A DNA stretch of 33,393 nt, from NCBI GenBank assembly GCA_905214675.1, contig CAJMMS010000016.1, forward strand, positions 1 through 33,393. Direction: 5' to 3'. The DNA is from an uncultured bacterium (GTDB lineage: Bacteria > Bacillota > Clostridia > Lachnospirales > Lachnospiraceae). The notes under the pieces are model-generated. The model made no database searches, had not been told where the DNA came from, and saw nothing but the letters and a program-made list of their open reading frames with translations. Positions 14,232 to 24,134 of the stretch are shown one piece after another (position 1 is the stretch's first letter; each line of letters opens with the position of its first letter). The position numbers were made by a program, and so were the translations under genes.

Positions 14232-15173
14232 ATGTATGTCGCACCACTTGATTTTGGCGGGAAACCATACCGTTCCCTCGATTATCACCTACGCAGCCGT
14301 TACGGCGAGAAAATCTACAAAGTTTCCCTGAATGGCGGCATGACCTGTCCAAACCGGGACGGTACTCTTGGCAGCCGTGGCTGTATTTTCTGCAGCGAGG
14401 GCGGCAGTGGTGATTTTGCCGGAGAACGTACACACCCGATCCGGCAGCAGATTGAAGAACAAAAAGCATGCCTTGCGCAGAAATTTCCGGCGAATCATTT
14501 TATTGCCTATTTTCAGGCATATACAAATACATACGCTCCGCTTCCGTATCTGGAACGTATTTTTACAGAAGCGATCGAACACAAAGATATCGTCGGGCTT
14601 TCGATCGGCACAAGACCCGACTGTCTGCCGGATGAGACACTGAAACTGTTATCTGACCTGAATAAAAAGAAGCCGGTCACGGTAGAACTGGGATTACAGA
14701 CGATTCATGATCGCACCGCTGCTTTTATCCGCAGAGGTTACCCGCTTAGCTGTTTTGAGGATACGCTTGCAAAGCTGCAGGCACGGGGACTTGAAACGGT
14801 CGTCCACACAATCCTTGGACTTCCCGGTGAAAGCACAGAGGATATTCTTGCAACCATGCGTTACTTAAATGCACACCACATTGACGGTATCAAACTGCAG
14901 CTTCTGCATGTGCTCCGAAACACGGATCTTGCCAGCTATTATGAGCAGACTGGATTTCACATTTTCTCTGAAGATGAATATGTTTCGCTTGTGATCCGCT
15001 GCCTGGAAGTGCTCTCACCTGATATCACGATCCACCGTCTGACCGGGGACGGACCCAGTGATCTTCTGATCGCACCACTCTGGAGTCTGAAAAAGCGCCG
15101 TGTCCTGAACCACATCCACCATGAACTGAAGCTCCATAACACCTGGCAGGGACGGCTTTTCACCAAAATCTGA
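14232..15173 (+). CDS. YhcC-type radical SAM protein (TIGR01212 family)
   Basis: 313 residues. The [4Fe-4S] cysteines C39, C51 and C54 form the C-x11-C-x2-C arrangement specific to the YhcC group, inside the conserved CPNRDGTLGSRGCIFC. The next conserved blocks are a GLSIGTRPDCLP segment, VELGLQTIHD and TVVHTILGLPGES, as in other HemN/Elp3-like radical SAM proteins. It is expected to cleave SAM to a 5'-deoxyadenosyl radical; its substrate is not established, with tRNA or small-molecule modification as candidates. The start at ATG 14232 is set by GGAGGT just upstream. It is followed 57 bases later by the DUF4364 gene. Confidence 0.9.
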   Translation: MYVAPLDFGGKPYRSLDYHLRSRYGEKIYKVSLNGGMTCPNRDGTLGSRGCIFCSEGGSGDFAGERTHPIRQQIEEQKACLAQKFPANHFIAYFQAYTNTYAPLPYLERIFTEAIEHKDIVGLSIGTRPDCLPDETLKLLSDLNKKKPVTVELGLQTIHDRTAAFIRRGYPLSCFEDTLAKLQARGLETVVHTILGLPGESTEDILATMRYLNAHHIDGIKLQLLHVLRNTDLASYYEQTGFHIFSEDEYVSLVIRCLEVLSPDITIHRLTGDGPSDLLIAPLWSLKKRRVLNHIHHELKLHNTWQGRLFTKI

Positions 15174-15188
15174 CGCATACTTGAAACC

Positions 15189-15209
15189 ATCTGTTTTTGT
15201 ACAGATTTT
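15189..15209 (+). other. Weak hairpin with T-tail between radical SAM and DUF4364 genes
   Basis: ATCTGT (15189-15194) pairs with ACAGAT (15201-15206) across a six-base loop, followed by TTT. This is a weak terminator-like structure that would at most partly reduce read-through into the next gene. Confidence 0.3.
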
Positions 15210-15230
15210 CCATACACAGGGAGGTATTTT

Positions 15231-15746
15231 ATGGCTGAACCATTTACACTTTATAAATTGATTATCTTATATATGCTTGACCGCGTTGATTTTCCACTGA
15301 CAAACAGCCAGATTTCCAGCTTTCTGCTGGATCGCGGCTACACCAATTATTTCACGCTGCAACAGGCTTTTTCTGAACTGGAAGAAGCCAGTCTTGTCAT
15401 TTCCCAGACCATCCGCAATACAACACAGTTTCAGCTTACCAAAAGCGGACGTGAAGCTCTTGGCTATTTCTGTGACCGCATCCCGCATACGATCCAGGAA
15501 GAAGCCGACCAGTATCTTCAGGAACACAAGATTGAACTGCGAAATGAAGTCTCGGTTACCGCAGACTATTACCGCACCACAGCAAAAGACTATGCCGTTC
15601 ACTGTATTATAAAAGAAAAAGAGTCTGATCTGATCGATCTGACTCTTACCGTTCCGGATAAAAAGCAGGCAGAAGCGATGTGCCGTGCCTGGAAAAACAA
15701 ATGTGAAGTTGTCTACCAGTTTTTGATGACACAGCTTCTGTCCTGA
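15231..15746 (+). CDS. DUF4364 family winged-helix protein
   Basis: 171 residues with no signal or membrane segment. The N-terminal 70 residues look like a winged helix (LYMLDRVDFPLTNSQISSFL, then a DRGYTN turn and an LTKSGREAL wing), as in PadR/MarR-type regulators. The C-terminal part is a mixed alpha/beta domain. This matches the DUF4364 family seen across Clostridia. A role as DNA-binding regulator is inferred from the fold and is not shown. A GGGAGG lies upstream of ATG 15231. It is convergent with rarA with only 15 bases between the stops and no clear terminator. Confidence 0.85.
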   Translation: MAEPFTLYKLIILYMLDRVDFPLTNSQISSFLLDRGYTNYFTLQQAFSELEEASLVISQTIRNTTQFQLTKSGREALGYFCDRIPHTIQEEADQYLQEHKIELRNEVSVTADYYRTTAKDYAVHCIIKEKESDLIDLTLTVPDKKQAEAMCRAWKNKCEVVYQFLMTQLLS

Positions 15747-15761
15747 TGTTTTTTGTTAAAA

Positions 15762-17078
15762 TCATTCTTCATGCAGCCAGTCCAGATGCTTTTTGATCTG
15801 CTGTTCGTAACCGCTGTCACTCGGTTCATAGAATTTCACATCGCCAAGTTCATATGGCAGATAACGCTGTTTCGAAAAATGTTTTGGAAAATCATGTGCA
15901 TATTCATAACCAATGCCCCTTCCAAGCTTCCCTGCTCCGCCATAATGTGCGTCCTGCAAATATGGCGGCACGGAAGCTTTTTTATTTTTCACCGACTCCA
16001 GCGCCGAAAAGATCGCATTGGTCGCTGCATTGCTTTTCGGTGCACACGCTACATAAATCGCTGCCTGGGAAAGGATCAACTGCGACTCCGGCATACCGAC
16101 GCGTTCCACTGCCTGTGCCGCTGCAACCGCCACCTGAAGTGCCTGCGGATCTGCATTTCCGACATCCTCTGAGGCACAGATCATGATCCTTCGGGCGATA
16201 AAGGTTACACTTTCTCCTGCGTAAAGCATTCTTGCCAGATAATAGACTGCCGCATCCGGATCGGACCCCCGCATACTCTTGATAAAGGCTGAGATCGTGT
16301 CATAGTGGTTGTCACCTGCCTTGTCATAGCGGATCACACGTTTCTGGATACACTCCGATGCCACATCAATCGTAAAATGAATCTTTCCATCTGCCGCGCG
16401 TTTAGTTGTAAGCACACCAAGTTCCACTGCATTGAGTGCCGATCTGGCATCTCCGTCTGCCGCTTCTGCCAGAAAATCTGCCGCTTCGTCATCCATGCAG
16501 ACATCATATGCGCCCATGCCGCGTTCACTGTCTGTAACCGCACGCCAGATCAGTTTCCTGATATCGTCTTTCTCAAGTGGTTTCAGTTCAAACACCTTGG
16601 ATCTGGAAAGCAAAGCACCATTTACTTCGAAATAAGGATTCTCCGTTGTTGCCCCGATCAGCACCAGCGTCCCGTCCTCGACAAACGGAAGCAGATAATC
16701 CTGCTGTCCTTTATTAAAGCGATGGATCTCATCCACAAATAAAATGGTCCGTTTCCCGTACATGCCCATCCGCTGTTTTGCTTCCGCAACAACTTCTTCC
16801 ATGTCTTTTTTACCCGCCACCGTGGCATTGATCTGCGTAAAAGCAGCACTTGTTGTACCTGCGATCACTTTTGCGATCGTCGTCTTTCCCGTTCCCGGCG
16901 GTCCGTAAAAGATAACCGAACTCAGTTTATCTGCCTGGATCGCCCGGTACAGCAATTTGTCTTTTGCCAGAATATGCTGCTGCCCGACGATCTCATCCAG
17001 TGTTCTTGGCCGTATCCTGGAAGCAAGCGGTGCTTCACTCTCCATTTTGGTTTCTCTCATGTAATCAAATAAATCCAA
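15762..17078 (-). CDS. rarA: Replication-associated recombination protein A (RarA/MgsA)
   Basis: 438 residues, normal length for RarA, a clamp-loader-like AAA+ ATPase acting at stalled replication forks. It has Walker A GPPGTGKT (59-66), Walker B ILFVDEIHRF (about 113-122), sensor GATTENPYFEVN, and a C-terminal helical tetramerisation domain ending near HYGGAGKLGRGIGYEYAHDF. The start is a TTG at 17078: GGGGAGG sits seven bases upstream, while the first in-frame ATG lies 18 bases further in. It starts 26 bases after the deacetylase gene and is probably cotranscribed with it. Confidence 0.95.
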   Translation of the reverse strand: MDLFDYMRETKMESEAPLASRIRPRTLDEIVGQQHILAKDKLLYRAIQADKLSSVIFYGPPGTGKTTIAKVIAGTTSAAFTQINATVAGKKDMEEVVAEAKQRMGMYGKRTILFVDEIHRFNKGQQDYLLPFVEDGTLVLIGATTENPYFEVNGALLSRSKVFELKPLEKDDIRKLIWRAVTDSERGMGAYDVCMDDEAADFLAEAADGDARSALNAVELGVLTTKRAADGKIHFTIDVASECIQKRVIRYDKAGDNHYDTISAFIKSMRGSDPDAAVYYLARMLYAGESVTFIARRIMICASEDVGNADPQALQVAVAAAQAVERVGMPESQLILSQAAIYVACAPKSNAATNAIFSALESVKNKKASVPPYLQDAHYGGAGKLGRGIGYEYAHDFPKHFSKQRYLPYELGDVKFYEPSDSGYEQQIKKHLDWLHEE

Positions 17079-17104
17079 CGTTTTTCCTCCCCTCTGTGGT
17101 TCTT

Positions 17105-17797
17105 TTACTCCAGTACCAGCTTATCGGCTGTCACAAACTCATATCCCTGCTTCTTTAAAATATCTATGATCTGAAAAGCTGCTTCGACCGAAGATTCATA
17201 GCGGTCATGTAACAGGATCACTGCATTTTCTTTGGCTTCCGCTACGACCTGCTTTACAATCTGACCGGTATTTTCTGTTTTCCAGTCCAGAGGATCGATC
17301 GTCCACAGCACCGGAAACATTTCAAATCCACATTCCAGATTTTTATTCCATGCTCCAAACGGCGGCCGGATATACTCTGTATCATATCCGACAATGCTTT
17401 TCACCAGTTCACTCGTCTTTGTGATTTCCTGGCACGCCTGCGAATCAGACATTTTTGTAATATCAACATGTGACCAGGTATGATTACCGATCAGATGTCC
17501 ATCTTCTGCCATCTGCCGGACCAATTCCTCATTTCCTTCAATGTTTTCTCCGATCAGAAAAAACGTTGCTTTTACACCACGTTCCTTCAGACCTTTCAGA
17601 AGTTTCTTCGTATAGACCGGATGCGGACCGTCATCAAAAGTCAGGGCGATTTTAGGCGGAATATCCGCTGAAGTCGGAAGTATTTTCCCACTCCAGCGGA
17701 TATATTCCGCGCTGCCAATGCCAATCCCTGCAAACAATACAAACAGATAGATTTGAAAAAGCATCGTTTTCCAGTTTTTATATAAAAATCCTCTCAA
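17105..17797 (-). CDS. Membrane-anchored polysaccharide deacetylase (CE4/NodB domain)
   Basis: 230 residues. An N-terminal uncleaved-looking membrane helix (about 13-30) places the catalytic domain outside the cell. NodB motifs are complete: TFDDGPHP (53-60, catalytic and metal Asp), HTWSH (106-110, zinc histidines), RPPFG, DPLDW and the C-terminal LLHD histidine. Likely substrates are cell-wall or surface N-acetylated glycans; Bacillus PdaA/PdaB-like deacetylases are the nearest idea. The start is uncertain: TTG 17797 has AAAGG ten bases upstream, and ATG 17764 would shorten it by eleven residues, removing the basic N-terminal stretch. It lies between the GH89 gene and rarA on one strand. 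Confidence 0.85.
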   Translation of the reverse strand: MRGFLYKNWKTMLFQIYLFVLFAGIGIGSAEYIRWSGKILPTSADIPPKIALTFDDGPHPVYTKKLLKGLKERGVKATFFLIGENIEGNEELVRQMAEDGHLIGNHTWSHVDITKMSDSQACQEITKTSELVKSIVGYDTEYIRPPFGAWNKNLECGFEMFPVLWTIDPLDWKTENTGQIVKQVVAEAKENAVILLHDRYESSVEAAFQIIDILKKQGYEFVTADKLVLE

Positions 17798-17866
17798 CGG
17801 AATTCAGCCTTTCCGCTTCTCTCATGCTATCCTATGTCTGACGGAATCCTTCTATACCATTTTCTT

Positions 17867-20800
17867 TTACTTTACTCTGCCTGCTGCAATGCCGCCTTTT
17901 TTCAGCAGTCTGCTGTAAGCTTTCTTTTTGTTTCTCGGCACTTTTACGGTTACTTTTTTCGAGATACCCTGAAATGCCGCTTTCTCTACTTTTTTCAGAG
18001 ATTTTACTTTCTTCAGGCTGATGTTCTTTAACTTCTTATCGCCTTTGAATGCATTCTTGCCGATGGTTTTCAGCTTGCTGCCGTTTACGGTCACTTTCGT
18101 CAGCTTCGTGCAGTTTGCAAATGCATTTCTGCCAATCTTTGTTACATTGTTTCCGATTGTAAGAGAAGTCATCTTCTTATTGCCTTTGCACGCATTTGTA
18201 GCGATACCGGTTACTTTATAAGTCTTTCCGTTCGCCTTGATCGTTGCGGAAATCTTCACTGCTTTCTTTGTCTTGCCTTTTGCAGTCATATTTTTCACTT
18301 CAACGGTATCGTTTCCGGTGATCGTGTAGTTGAAGATTCCGGATGCATCTGCGATCACATCGCCGACCTTTGTGGCAGAAGCATTGTTGTTCTGGTCAGA
18401 TTTGTTGTCATTTGGCTTTTCTGTCTGGTCTGGTTTTTCCGTCTGATTCGGTTTGTTATCATCCGGTTTCTTCACCTGCAGACCATTCAGTGCTTCCAGA
18501 TACTGATCTGCCGCTTCTTTGAGTTGTTTTGCTGTTGCATTTCCAGACGCTTTCATGTTTTCTGCATTTGTTTTTGCTGCTTCCAGCTTACTCCAGCTTT
18601 CTGCCGTGTATGTATCTTTTTCTTTTGCTTTTTCTGCTGCCTGCGCATCCAGATCAGTAATCTGTGCGCGATATTTCTGTGGTACTGCTTTCAGATTTTC
18701 GATTGCCTGCTTCAGATTCTCCTGCGCCTTGGCAACATCCTTTTTCTTGGCTTTCGGATTCTGTGCCAGTTCTTCTGCACGGCTGATCAGATCTTTGATT
18801 TCCGCATAATCTTCTGCCGGATAATCTGCTTCTTTGTATTCCGTCTTTGCTGAGGTTGCTGCATGATTTAAGCTCGTCTTTTCTTCCTCCTCAGCAAGGT
18901 CAAAAACGGTCAGACGGATTTCTGCGGCTGAACTGAAGCATCCGCTTCCTTCCGCATCTTTAACCACAAATTTCACATATTTTACCGTCACCGGATTTTC
19001 AAATTCTGCCAGTTTCCAGGAAGCATCTGCTTCCCATTCTCCACTGGCTGCCTTTGTATAAATTTCCCCATCCGTACTGGTATAAATCTCATATGCTTTT
19101 ACGATGCCATTTGTGTTTCCATCCTGTCTTGGCTGATAACGCAGTCCGTCAAGCTTGGCTGCTTCTTCCAGTTCGAATACCAGGTAATGGTTTTCATAAG
19201 AAGATGTATCCTGTCCGGTTGAGTAATTGGAATGCCAGATGGTAGCGGAATTGCCGTCCAGTACATTGACAGCCGCATCCTGTTCCTTATCCGTTTCTTC
19301 TGATCCGACCTCTTTTATGGTCATTTTGCTGACATCATAATCCTTTGTAGAAACCGATGCCGGAGTTCTCATACCATAATTTTCCAGAATATCTTCGCCA
19401 AGTTCCTTCAAATCTTTGCCGGACGCCGTTGTCGTATATTCGGTGTGGCTTCTTGCGAATGCCCATTCAAAGGCAAACCAGTTGATGCTCTGTGTACTTT
19501 CGCCTTTCAGTTCTGCCTTTTTCTGGTTGATCCACATCGTCCAGCGCTGTTTATAGAAATCTTTGGTAAGTCCTGCCCACTGGCGGTTGGAGTAGTCTTT
19601 CAGACCGCCGCTTTCTGCCTGCGGATAAGATGCCCAGGTTGTTACCAGGGATTTTGCATTCAGTTCATAGAGATCTCTTGTGAAATCATCGTCACCGTCT
19701 GCCAGTGCTTTTGCCTGCTCTACCCAAGTACCAAACAGAAATTCGGTTCTTGTTCCGAGCACTTCTTCCACTTTATCGATCAGACCCAGGAACTGATCAG
19801 ATGCCTCTGTAAATTCTTCCAGATTACCGGCACGGTATGCACTGACCATCGCTGCATGGTACTTCTGGGAAGAATTGGATAATACCTGTTTGAGCACATC
19901 TGCCAGATCATAAAGGTAAGCGCCACTGTTTTTTAAGATATCATAATCTTCCATCAGCAATTCTGCCGCATCTTCCAGATCTTCCATGTTGTAACTGATC
20001 ACTGCATTTCCCCAGGTGGAAGCTGCACCGATGCTCTCTGACGGACGGGCATTGATATAGGATTCCGGTGCACCCTGTCCAAGCATGTTCAGAGATGCCT
20101 TGTAAACGGTATTTTCGAGGATCTTCATCGCTTCATAGGCAGATTCACTCTCTGCTCCGTAACGTCTTGTCACATAGTCTTTGAGCCACTGATCGGTATT
20201 GATCTCAGTCAGCGGTTTTGTCGCATCGTCACACCAAACGGTTTCAAATAATAAATCATACAGTACCGGATTGTTCTGGGAACCCTCCGGAGTGATACCG
20301 ATACCAGTCAGCATTTCACTGTTGTTTGCCGCATCGACCACGCCGCTGACGATGTTGTCCATATGTCCGTGCAGTCCCATACGTCCGCCGAAGTTGTTCA
20401 GCATACAGTAAACCCACGGCGTTTTCTGGAATTCTTTTCCACCGGAGTAATTATTATCATTCCAGTGCGTATCTTTCTCTGCATAGAGATCCAGAACAAG
20501 TGCATGCTCTTTTCTTCCACTCAGTCCGTTTATCAGTCCGGCACTCGGATTGCCCTGCCATGCCTGGATCACCCAGACGGCATCTTTGTCAAACTCCAGC
20601 ATAGAATTCAACACTTCTGAACTTACATCGCTTGTGGACATACCACCGGTATTTCCACCTTCATGGAACGGATCTGTTGCATAATAATGTGTTACATCTC
20701 CGTAAACATTTTTCTGACACGCATAGAATAATTTTGCATATTTGTCGTATGCCGCTGTCGTGGTGCGCAGCATGTACGGACGCTGGAAGGAGCACCAGGT

Positions 20801-23110
20801 TCCCTGCGGGATCACATCGTTATCCGTCAGTGCATAATCTCCTTTTGCCTTGCTCTGCACATCAACCGGAACCATTCCGCTGTATCCCTGAAGGATCGGC
20901 TGCATACCAAGTCTGCGCATGATGAGCTGGTTCTTTCTTGCAAGTTCCGTTCTCCTGGTAAACCAGGAATCATGAACCGGTCCGCCGTATCCGGAAAGGT
21001 TTGCCATGTATGCCCATGCATAGTAAGCAGGACCTGCGATATAATCCTTGATCTCTTCGTGTGTATAGCCAAGTGTACTTAAGAACTCTCTCCAGACTTC
21101 CTCCTGTCCTGTGATATCCAGCACGACATTGACACCATTGAGTGCCAGCCAGTCAAGTTCTTTTCTCCACTCGTCCTCACCCCAGAATGCCATCGAATAG
21201 GACATCGTACAGTAGTTGTACGCATAACGCAGTGCCACTTTGCACTCTTTATGTACTTTGTTTCCGACTTTTACTATGCGATCCGGCATCGTTACCTGAT
21301 CACCGACCTGGCTGATGCTCACGTTGCAGTAATATTTCAGATAATAATTCAGACCGTTTGCGATCGTCACACCGCTGTTGCCGGTGATCTTCACTTTACC
21401 GGCTGCATCTTCGATCTCATAATAATCGGCTGCTCCTTCTGCCTTATCTTTCACTTCAAAGGTAAACCAGTCTTTGTACTGCTTACCGAGGTTACGGCTG
21501 ACAATGCCATAGACTTCATCGATCGTATCCTGTGTGGTGATCTGCGTATTATATGCTGATTCTTCATAGGAAACCGGCGCGGTAAATACAGCTTTCTTTG
21601 CTTCCCCTCTCTTTGTTCCAAGGATACGCACTTCGTTCAGTACCGCTTTTGAGCTTGCGGAATTGTAAGAGAGCAGGATACGCACATTGCTTGCTTTCTT
21701 TCCTTCCGCCTGATAAACTTCACCGCCTGCCGGACAACTGTCGGTACTGGTTTTTTCGGCAAGTTTGCTGTAATTCTGTCCGTCATTGCTATAATACAGG
21801 GAATACTGGGAATAACCTTCCTGTGGTGTATACACCTCGATCTGTGACAGATCGTACTCTGCACCAAGATCAAAATCCACATAAGCCGGATACTGATCTG
21901 CACTCCAGGTATTGTTCTTGTTTCCATCGACAATACGATCCAGCGTATCCTGGCTGTAATTGCTGTGCAGTGCAGTGCTTCTCCATACGATATTTTCGGT
22001 ATCGGCTTCTGCAATCGCTGCTTTGTTTGCAAGGATCTGGAACTCTGCCAGAGAAAGTACGTTATTTCTTCCGGCATCGTTTTCTGCCTCAAAAACTGCC
22101 TTTATGGATTCATATTCCAGATCTTTGACGCTGGGATCAACCTCTGCGGCATTGATCTGCACTTTGTTTGCAGAGCCTGTATTTATCGTTCCTGCAGCAA
22201 ACGGCTGCTCTGCATAAGATCCGTTTTTCGTTGCTTTGCCATAAAGCTTATAGGTATAGGATGCATTTTTATTGTCCTTTGGCAGTGCCAGGACGATCTG
22301 ACGCATCTTCTGTTCTACGCCAAAGCTGACTTCTGCGAAGGTTTCGCTGCTTCCTGCTGCGAACGTTTTCTCCTGAATGGCTGCTGCGGTTGTCTCATCG
22401 TTGTCGGTGATCTTTGCCTTGTCTGCAGAGGTATTGACTTCATTTTTCAGCGTCAGTCCCTGCTTTCTGGTTGCAGCAATATTTTCCAGTTCTACGACTT
22501 CTTCCGCACCATTGTCAATGTAGATTTCCGCTTCTGCGATCGCCGGCCAGAAACCTCCGGTCTCCTCGTTATTCTTCGGATTGGACAGTTCTACATACAG
22601 ATGTGTCATCGCCTGGGCGTTTTCAAATTCAAACGTATAGCCATCGTCAAACTTTGCCGTCTTTGCTGATCCCGGTACGCTGACCAGATCGCTGGTTACG
22701 TTATTCAGTGCATATTTCAAAGACACATCGACGCTCCTCGCAGTAAATCCAGATTCGAATTTCAGCACAACCTTTTTCACACATTTCGTGTTTGCCTTCG
22801 GCAGTGCAAAGGTTAACGTACACGGCCAGTCTGCCCCATTGTTTACCCACAGCGTAGAAGTATTGCCATCCACCAGATTTTCCTTACCTTTTCCTGCTTC
22901 CGCACTCGGAACAGTGATCTCACAGTCTGCTGCAATATTGGAAAGGCCACTTTCTGCCTGTGTCTGTACTTCCTGTACCTGCACTTCTGCTTCCTGCTGC
23001 GGTGCTGCCTTTACCGTCCCAGAACCATAAAGCGGAACTGCCGTAAATACCATCAGGGAAGCAAGCAGAACACTCAGCGTTTTTTTTCCGCGTATTCTTT
23101 TTCCTTTCAT
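17867..23110 (-). CDS. Secreted multidomain alpha-N-acetylglucosaminidase (GH89)
   Basis: 1747 residues from ATG 23110, chosen because GGAGG lies five bases upstream; a TTG at 23140 would add ten. The order is a signal peptide (1-35), two beta-sandwich modules (about 55-205 and 215-365), an F5/8-type carbohydrate-binding module (about 378-500), NAGLU N-domain, a catalytic barrel (about 625-960), and a helical C-domain to about 1240. Then come another F5/8-type module (1260-1405), two FIVAR-like helical repeats (1415-1545), an Asn/Lys/Pro linker, and lysine-rich LRR_5/BspA-type repeats to the end. Predicted catalytic residues are E817 (DPFHEGG) and E942 (TPEGS); their 125-residue spacing fits characterised GH89 pairs. 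It should release terminal alpha-GlcNAc from mucin or glycosaminoglycan-type glycans. There is no LPXTG anchor; retention by the repeats is inferred. Confidence 0.93.
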   Translation of the reverse strand: MKGKRIRGKKTLSVLLASLMVFTAVPLYGSGTVKAAPQQEAEVQVQEVQTQAESGLSNIAADCEITVPSAEAGKGKENLVDGNTSTLWVNNGADWPCTLTFALPKANTKCVKKVVLKFESGFTARSVDVSLKYALNNVTSDLVSVPGSAKTAKFDDGYTFEFENAQAMTHLYVELSNPKNNEETGGFWPAIAEAEIYIDNGAEEVVELENIAATRKQGLTLKNEVNTSADKAKITDNDETTAAAIQEKTFAAGSSETFAEVSFGVEQKMRQIVLALPKDNKNASYTYKLYGKATKNGSYAEQPFAAGTINTGSANKVQINAAEVDPSVKDLEYESIKAVFEAENDAGRNNVLSLAEFQILANKAAIAEADTENIVWRSTALHSNYSQDTLDRIVDGNKNNTWSADQYPAYVDFDLGAEYDLSQIEVYTPQEGYSQYSLYYSNDGQNYSKLAEKTSTDSCPAGGEVYQAEGKKASNVRILLSYNSASSKAVLNEVRILGTKRGEAKKAVFTAPVSYEESAYNTQITTQDTIDEVYGIVSRNLGKQYKDWFTFEVKDKAEGAADYYEIEDAAGKVKITGNSGVTIANGLNYYLKYYCNVSISQVGDQVTMPDRIVKVGNKVHKECKVALRYAYNYCTMSYSMAFWGEDEWRKELDWLALNGVNVVLDITGQEEVWREFLSTLGYTHEEIKDYIAGPAYYAWAYMANLSGYGGPVHDSWFTRRTELARKNQLIMRRLGMQPILQGYSGMVPVDVQSKAKGDYALTDNDVIPQGTWCSFQRPYMLRTTTAAYDKYAKLFYACQKNVYGDVTHYYATDPFHEGGNTGGMSTSDVSSEVLNSMLEFDKDAVWVIQAWQGNPSAGLINGLSGRKEHALVLDLYAEKDTHWNDNNYSGGKEFQKTPWVYCMLNNFGGRMGLHGHMDNIVSGVVDAANNSEMLTGIGITPEGSQNNPVLYDLLFETVWCDDATKPLTEINTDQWLKDYVTRRYGAESESAYEAMKILENTVYKASLNMLGQGAPESYINARPSESIGAASTWGNAVISYNMEDLEDAAELLMEDYDILKNSGAYLYDLADVLKQVLSNSSQKYHAAMVSAYRAGNLEEFTEASDQFLGLIDKVEEVLGTRTEFLFGTWVEQAKALADGDDDFTRDLYELNAKSLVTTWASYPQAESGGLKDYSNRQWAGLTKDFYKQRWTMWINQKKAELKGESTQSINWFAFEWAFARSHTEYTTTASGKDLKELGEDILENYGMRTPASVSTKDYDVSKMTIKEVGSEETDKEQDAAVNVLDGNSATIWHSNYSTGQDTSSYENHYLVFELEEAAKLDGLRYQPRQDGNTNGIVKAYEIYTSTDGEIYTKAASGEWEADASWKLAEFENPVTVKYVKFVVKDAEGSGCFSSAAEIRLTVFDLAEEEEKTSLNHAATSAKTEYKEADYPAEDYAEIKDLISRAEELAQNPKAKKKDVAKAQENLKQAIENLKAVPQKYRAQITDLDAQAAEKAKEKDTYTAESWSKLEAAKTNAENMKASGNATAKQLKEAADQYLEALNGLQVKKPDDNKPNQTEKPDQTEKPNDNKSDQNNNASATKVGDVIADASGIFNYTITGNDTVEVKNMTAKGKTKKAVKISATIKANGKTYKVTGIATNACKGNKKMTSLTIGNNVTKIGRNAFANCTKLTKVTVNGSKLKTIGKNAFKGDKKLKNISLKKVKSLKKVEKAAFQGISKKVTVKVPRNKKKAYSRLLKKGGIAAGRVK

Positions 23111-23147
23111 AAGTTCCTCCATCTTATTCTTTGTCACCAATTACCTT

Positions 23148-24041
23148 CTATTTGAACAGTCCCCGGAAGAAATCCACGATTGCCTGAATGATCCGTGTAA
23201 AGAAATTCCCAACACTTTCTTTATCCACATGGAAATCAAGATCTTCCAGTTTCTGATAAAGATCCTTTGCCTGATCTTTCAGTTTGTCCACATCCAGATC
23301 CAGTCCTTCTATTTTTTTCATCAAATCGGCAATCTGCTGCTTGTTGTCAGCAGAAAGATGAATATCCAGTTCTTCACATGCCTGCTCGATCACGTTCTGG
23401 ATATCTTCCGCACTGGTCAGGTTGTTTTCTGCCACTTCCTTTTTCACCAGTGCAATCAGATCTTCTGCTTTTTCAGAATCTCCGATCTCTTCTACCAGTT
23501 TACCGGTCAGCACAAGTTCATCGTTTGCCGCATCGAGGTTTGCATCAGAAACTTCCTCACCTGTCATCGTCTCATATGCTTTGATCGCACCGACCAGTGC
23601 TGCCGTCCCGGAAATGGAAAACGGACCTGCCACCGTGATATCTGCATCTTCAATGCCCGCCGTCAGAAGGGCGTTGCGATACATACCTTCCGTACAGTAG
23701 GAAATATTTTTTGTCGTTACCCTGATACCGTTTCCGGCTTCTTTCCCAACGACCAGAACAGAAGAAAGTGCCCTGGTGCCGATGATCGATGCATCCAGAT
23801 ACTTATCCAGGTATTCATGCTCATCTGCATTGGTAATGCTGATGATATCATAGTCATCCACATTGATATCATCCAGTCCGAGCAACGATAAGACTGTCAT
23901 CTGTTCCTGTGCACTCAGATCTGCACCAAGTGCAAGATACGGCTTGTCGATCACTGCATCCACACGGTCTGCAAATACGGTAATACCGGAAGTAAACAGT
24001 ATCGTCGCTGTCAGAAATACTGCTGTAAATTTCTTTTTCAT
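23148..24041 (-). CDS. Secreted DUF1002 protein
   Basis: 297 residues. A signal peptide (1-24, cleavage after VFA) is followed by a DUF1002-type domain (about 30-200) recognisable by LGADLSAQEQMTVLSLLGL and GIRVTTKNISYCTEGMYRNAL. The C-terminal part has Asp/Leu-rich helical heptads and a hydrophobic end (TRIIQAIVDFFRGLF) that may be an amphipathic membrane-binding helix. The function of DUF1002 is unknown. The gene has AAAGGAGA before ATG 24041 and ends 37 bases upstream of the GH89 gene, so the two are probably one transcript. That link suggests a cell-surface role near the glycosidase but does not prove it. Confidence 0.85.
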   Translation of the reverse strand: MKKKFTAVFLTATILFTSGITVFADRVDAVIDKPYLALGADLSAQEQMTVLSLLGLDDINVDDYDIISITNADEHEYLDKYLDASIIGTRALSSVLVVGKEAGNGIRVTTKNISYCTEGMYRNALLTAGIEDADITVAGPFSISGTAALVGAIKAYETMTGEEVSDANLDAANDELVLTGKLVEEIGDSEKAEDLIALVKKEVAENNLTSAEDIQNVIEQACEELDIHLSADNKQQIADLMKKIEGLDLDVDKLKDQAKDLYQKLEDLDFHVDKESVGNFFTRIIQAIVDFFRGLFK

Positions 24042-24065
24042 GTATTCTCCTTTCTGAATAATCCA

Positions 24066-24093
24066 GAAAAGCGAACGTTCTGAGACGTCCGCT
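24066..24093 (-). terminator. Terminator after rsmA
   Basis: On the minus strand AGCGGACGT pairs with ACGTTCGCT (24070-24093, one G-U pair, six-base loop), then TTTTC. The mismatch on the plus strand and the G-U pair on the minus strand show the direction. It separates the metG operon from the DUF1002-GH89 unit. Confidence 0.7.
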
Positions 24094-24134
24094 CTCTTAT
24101 CCCACAGGATTTTTTCTTCTGCGGCAGTGCAACA

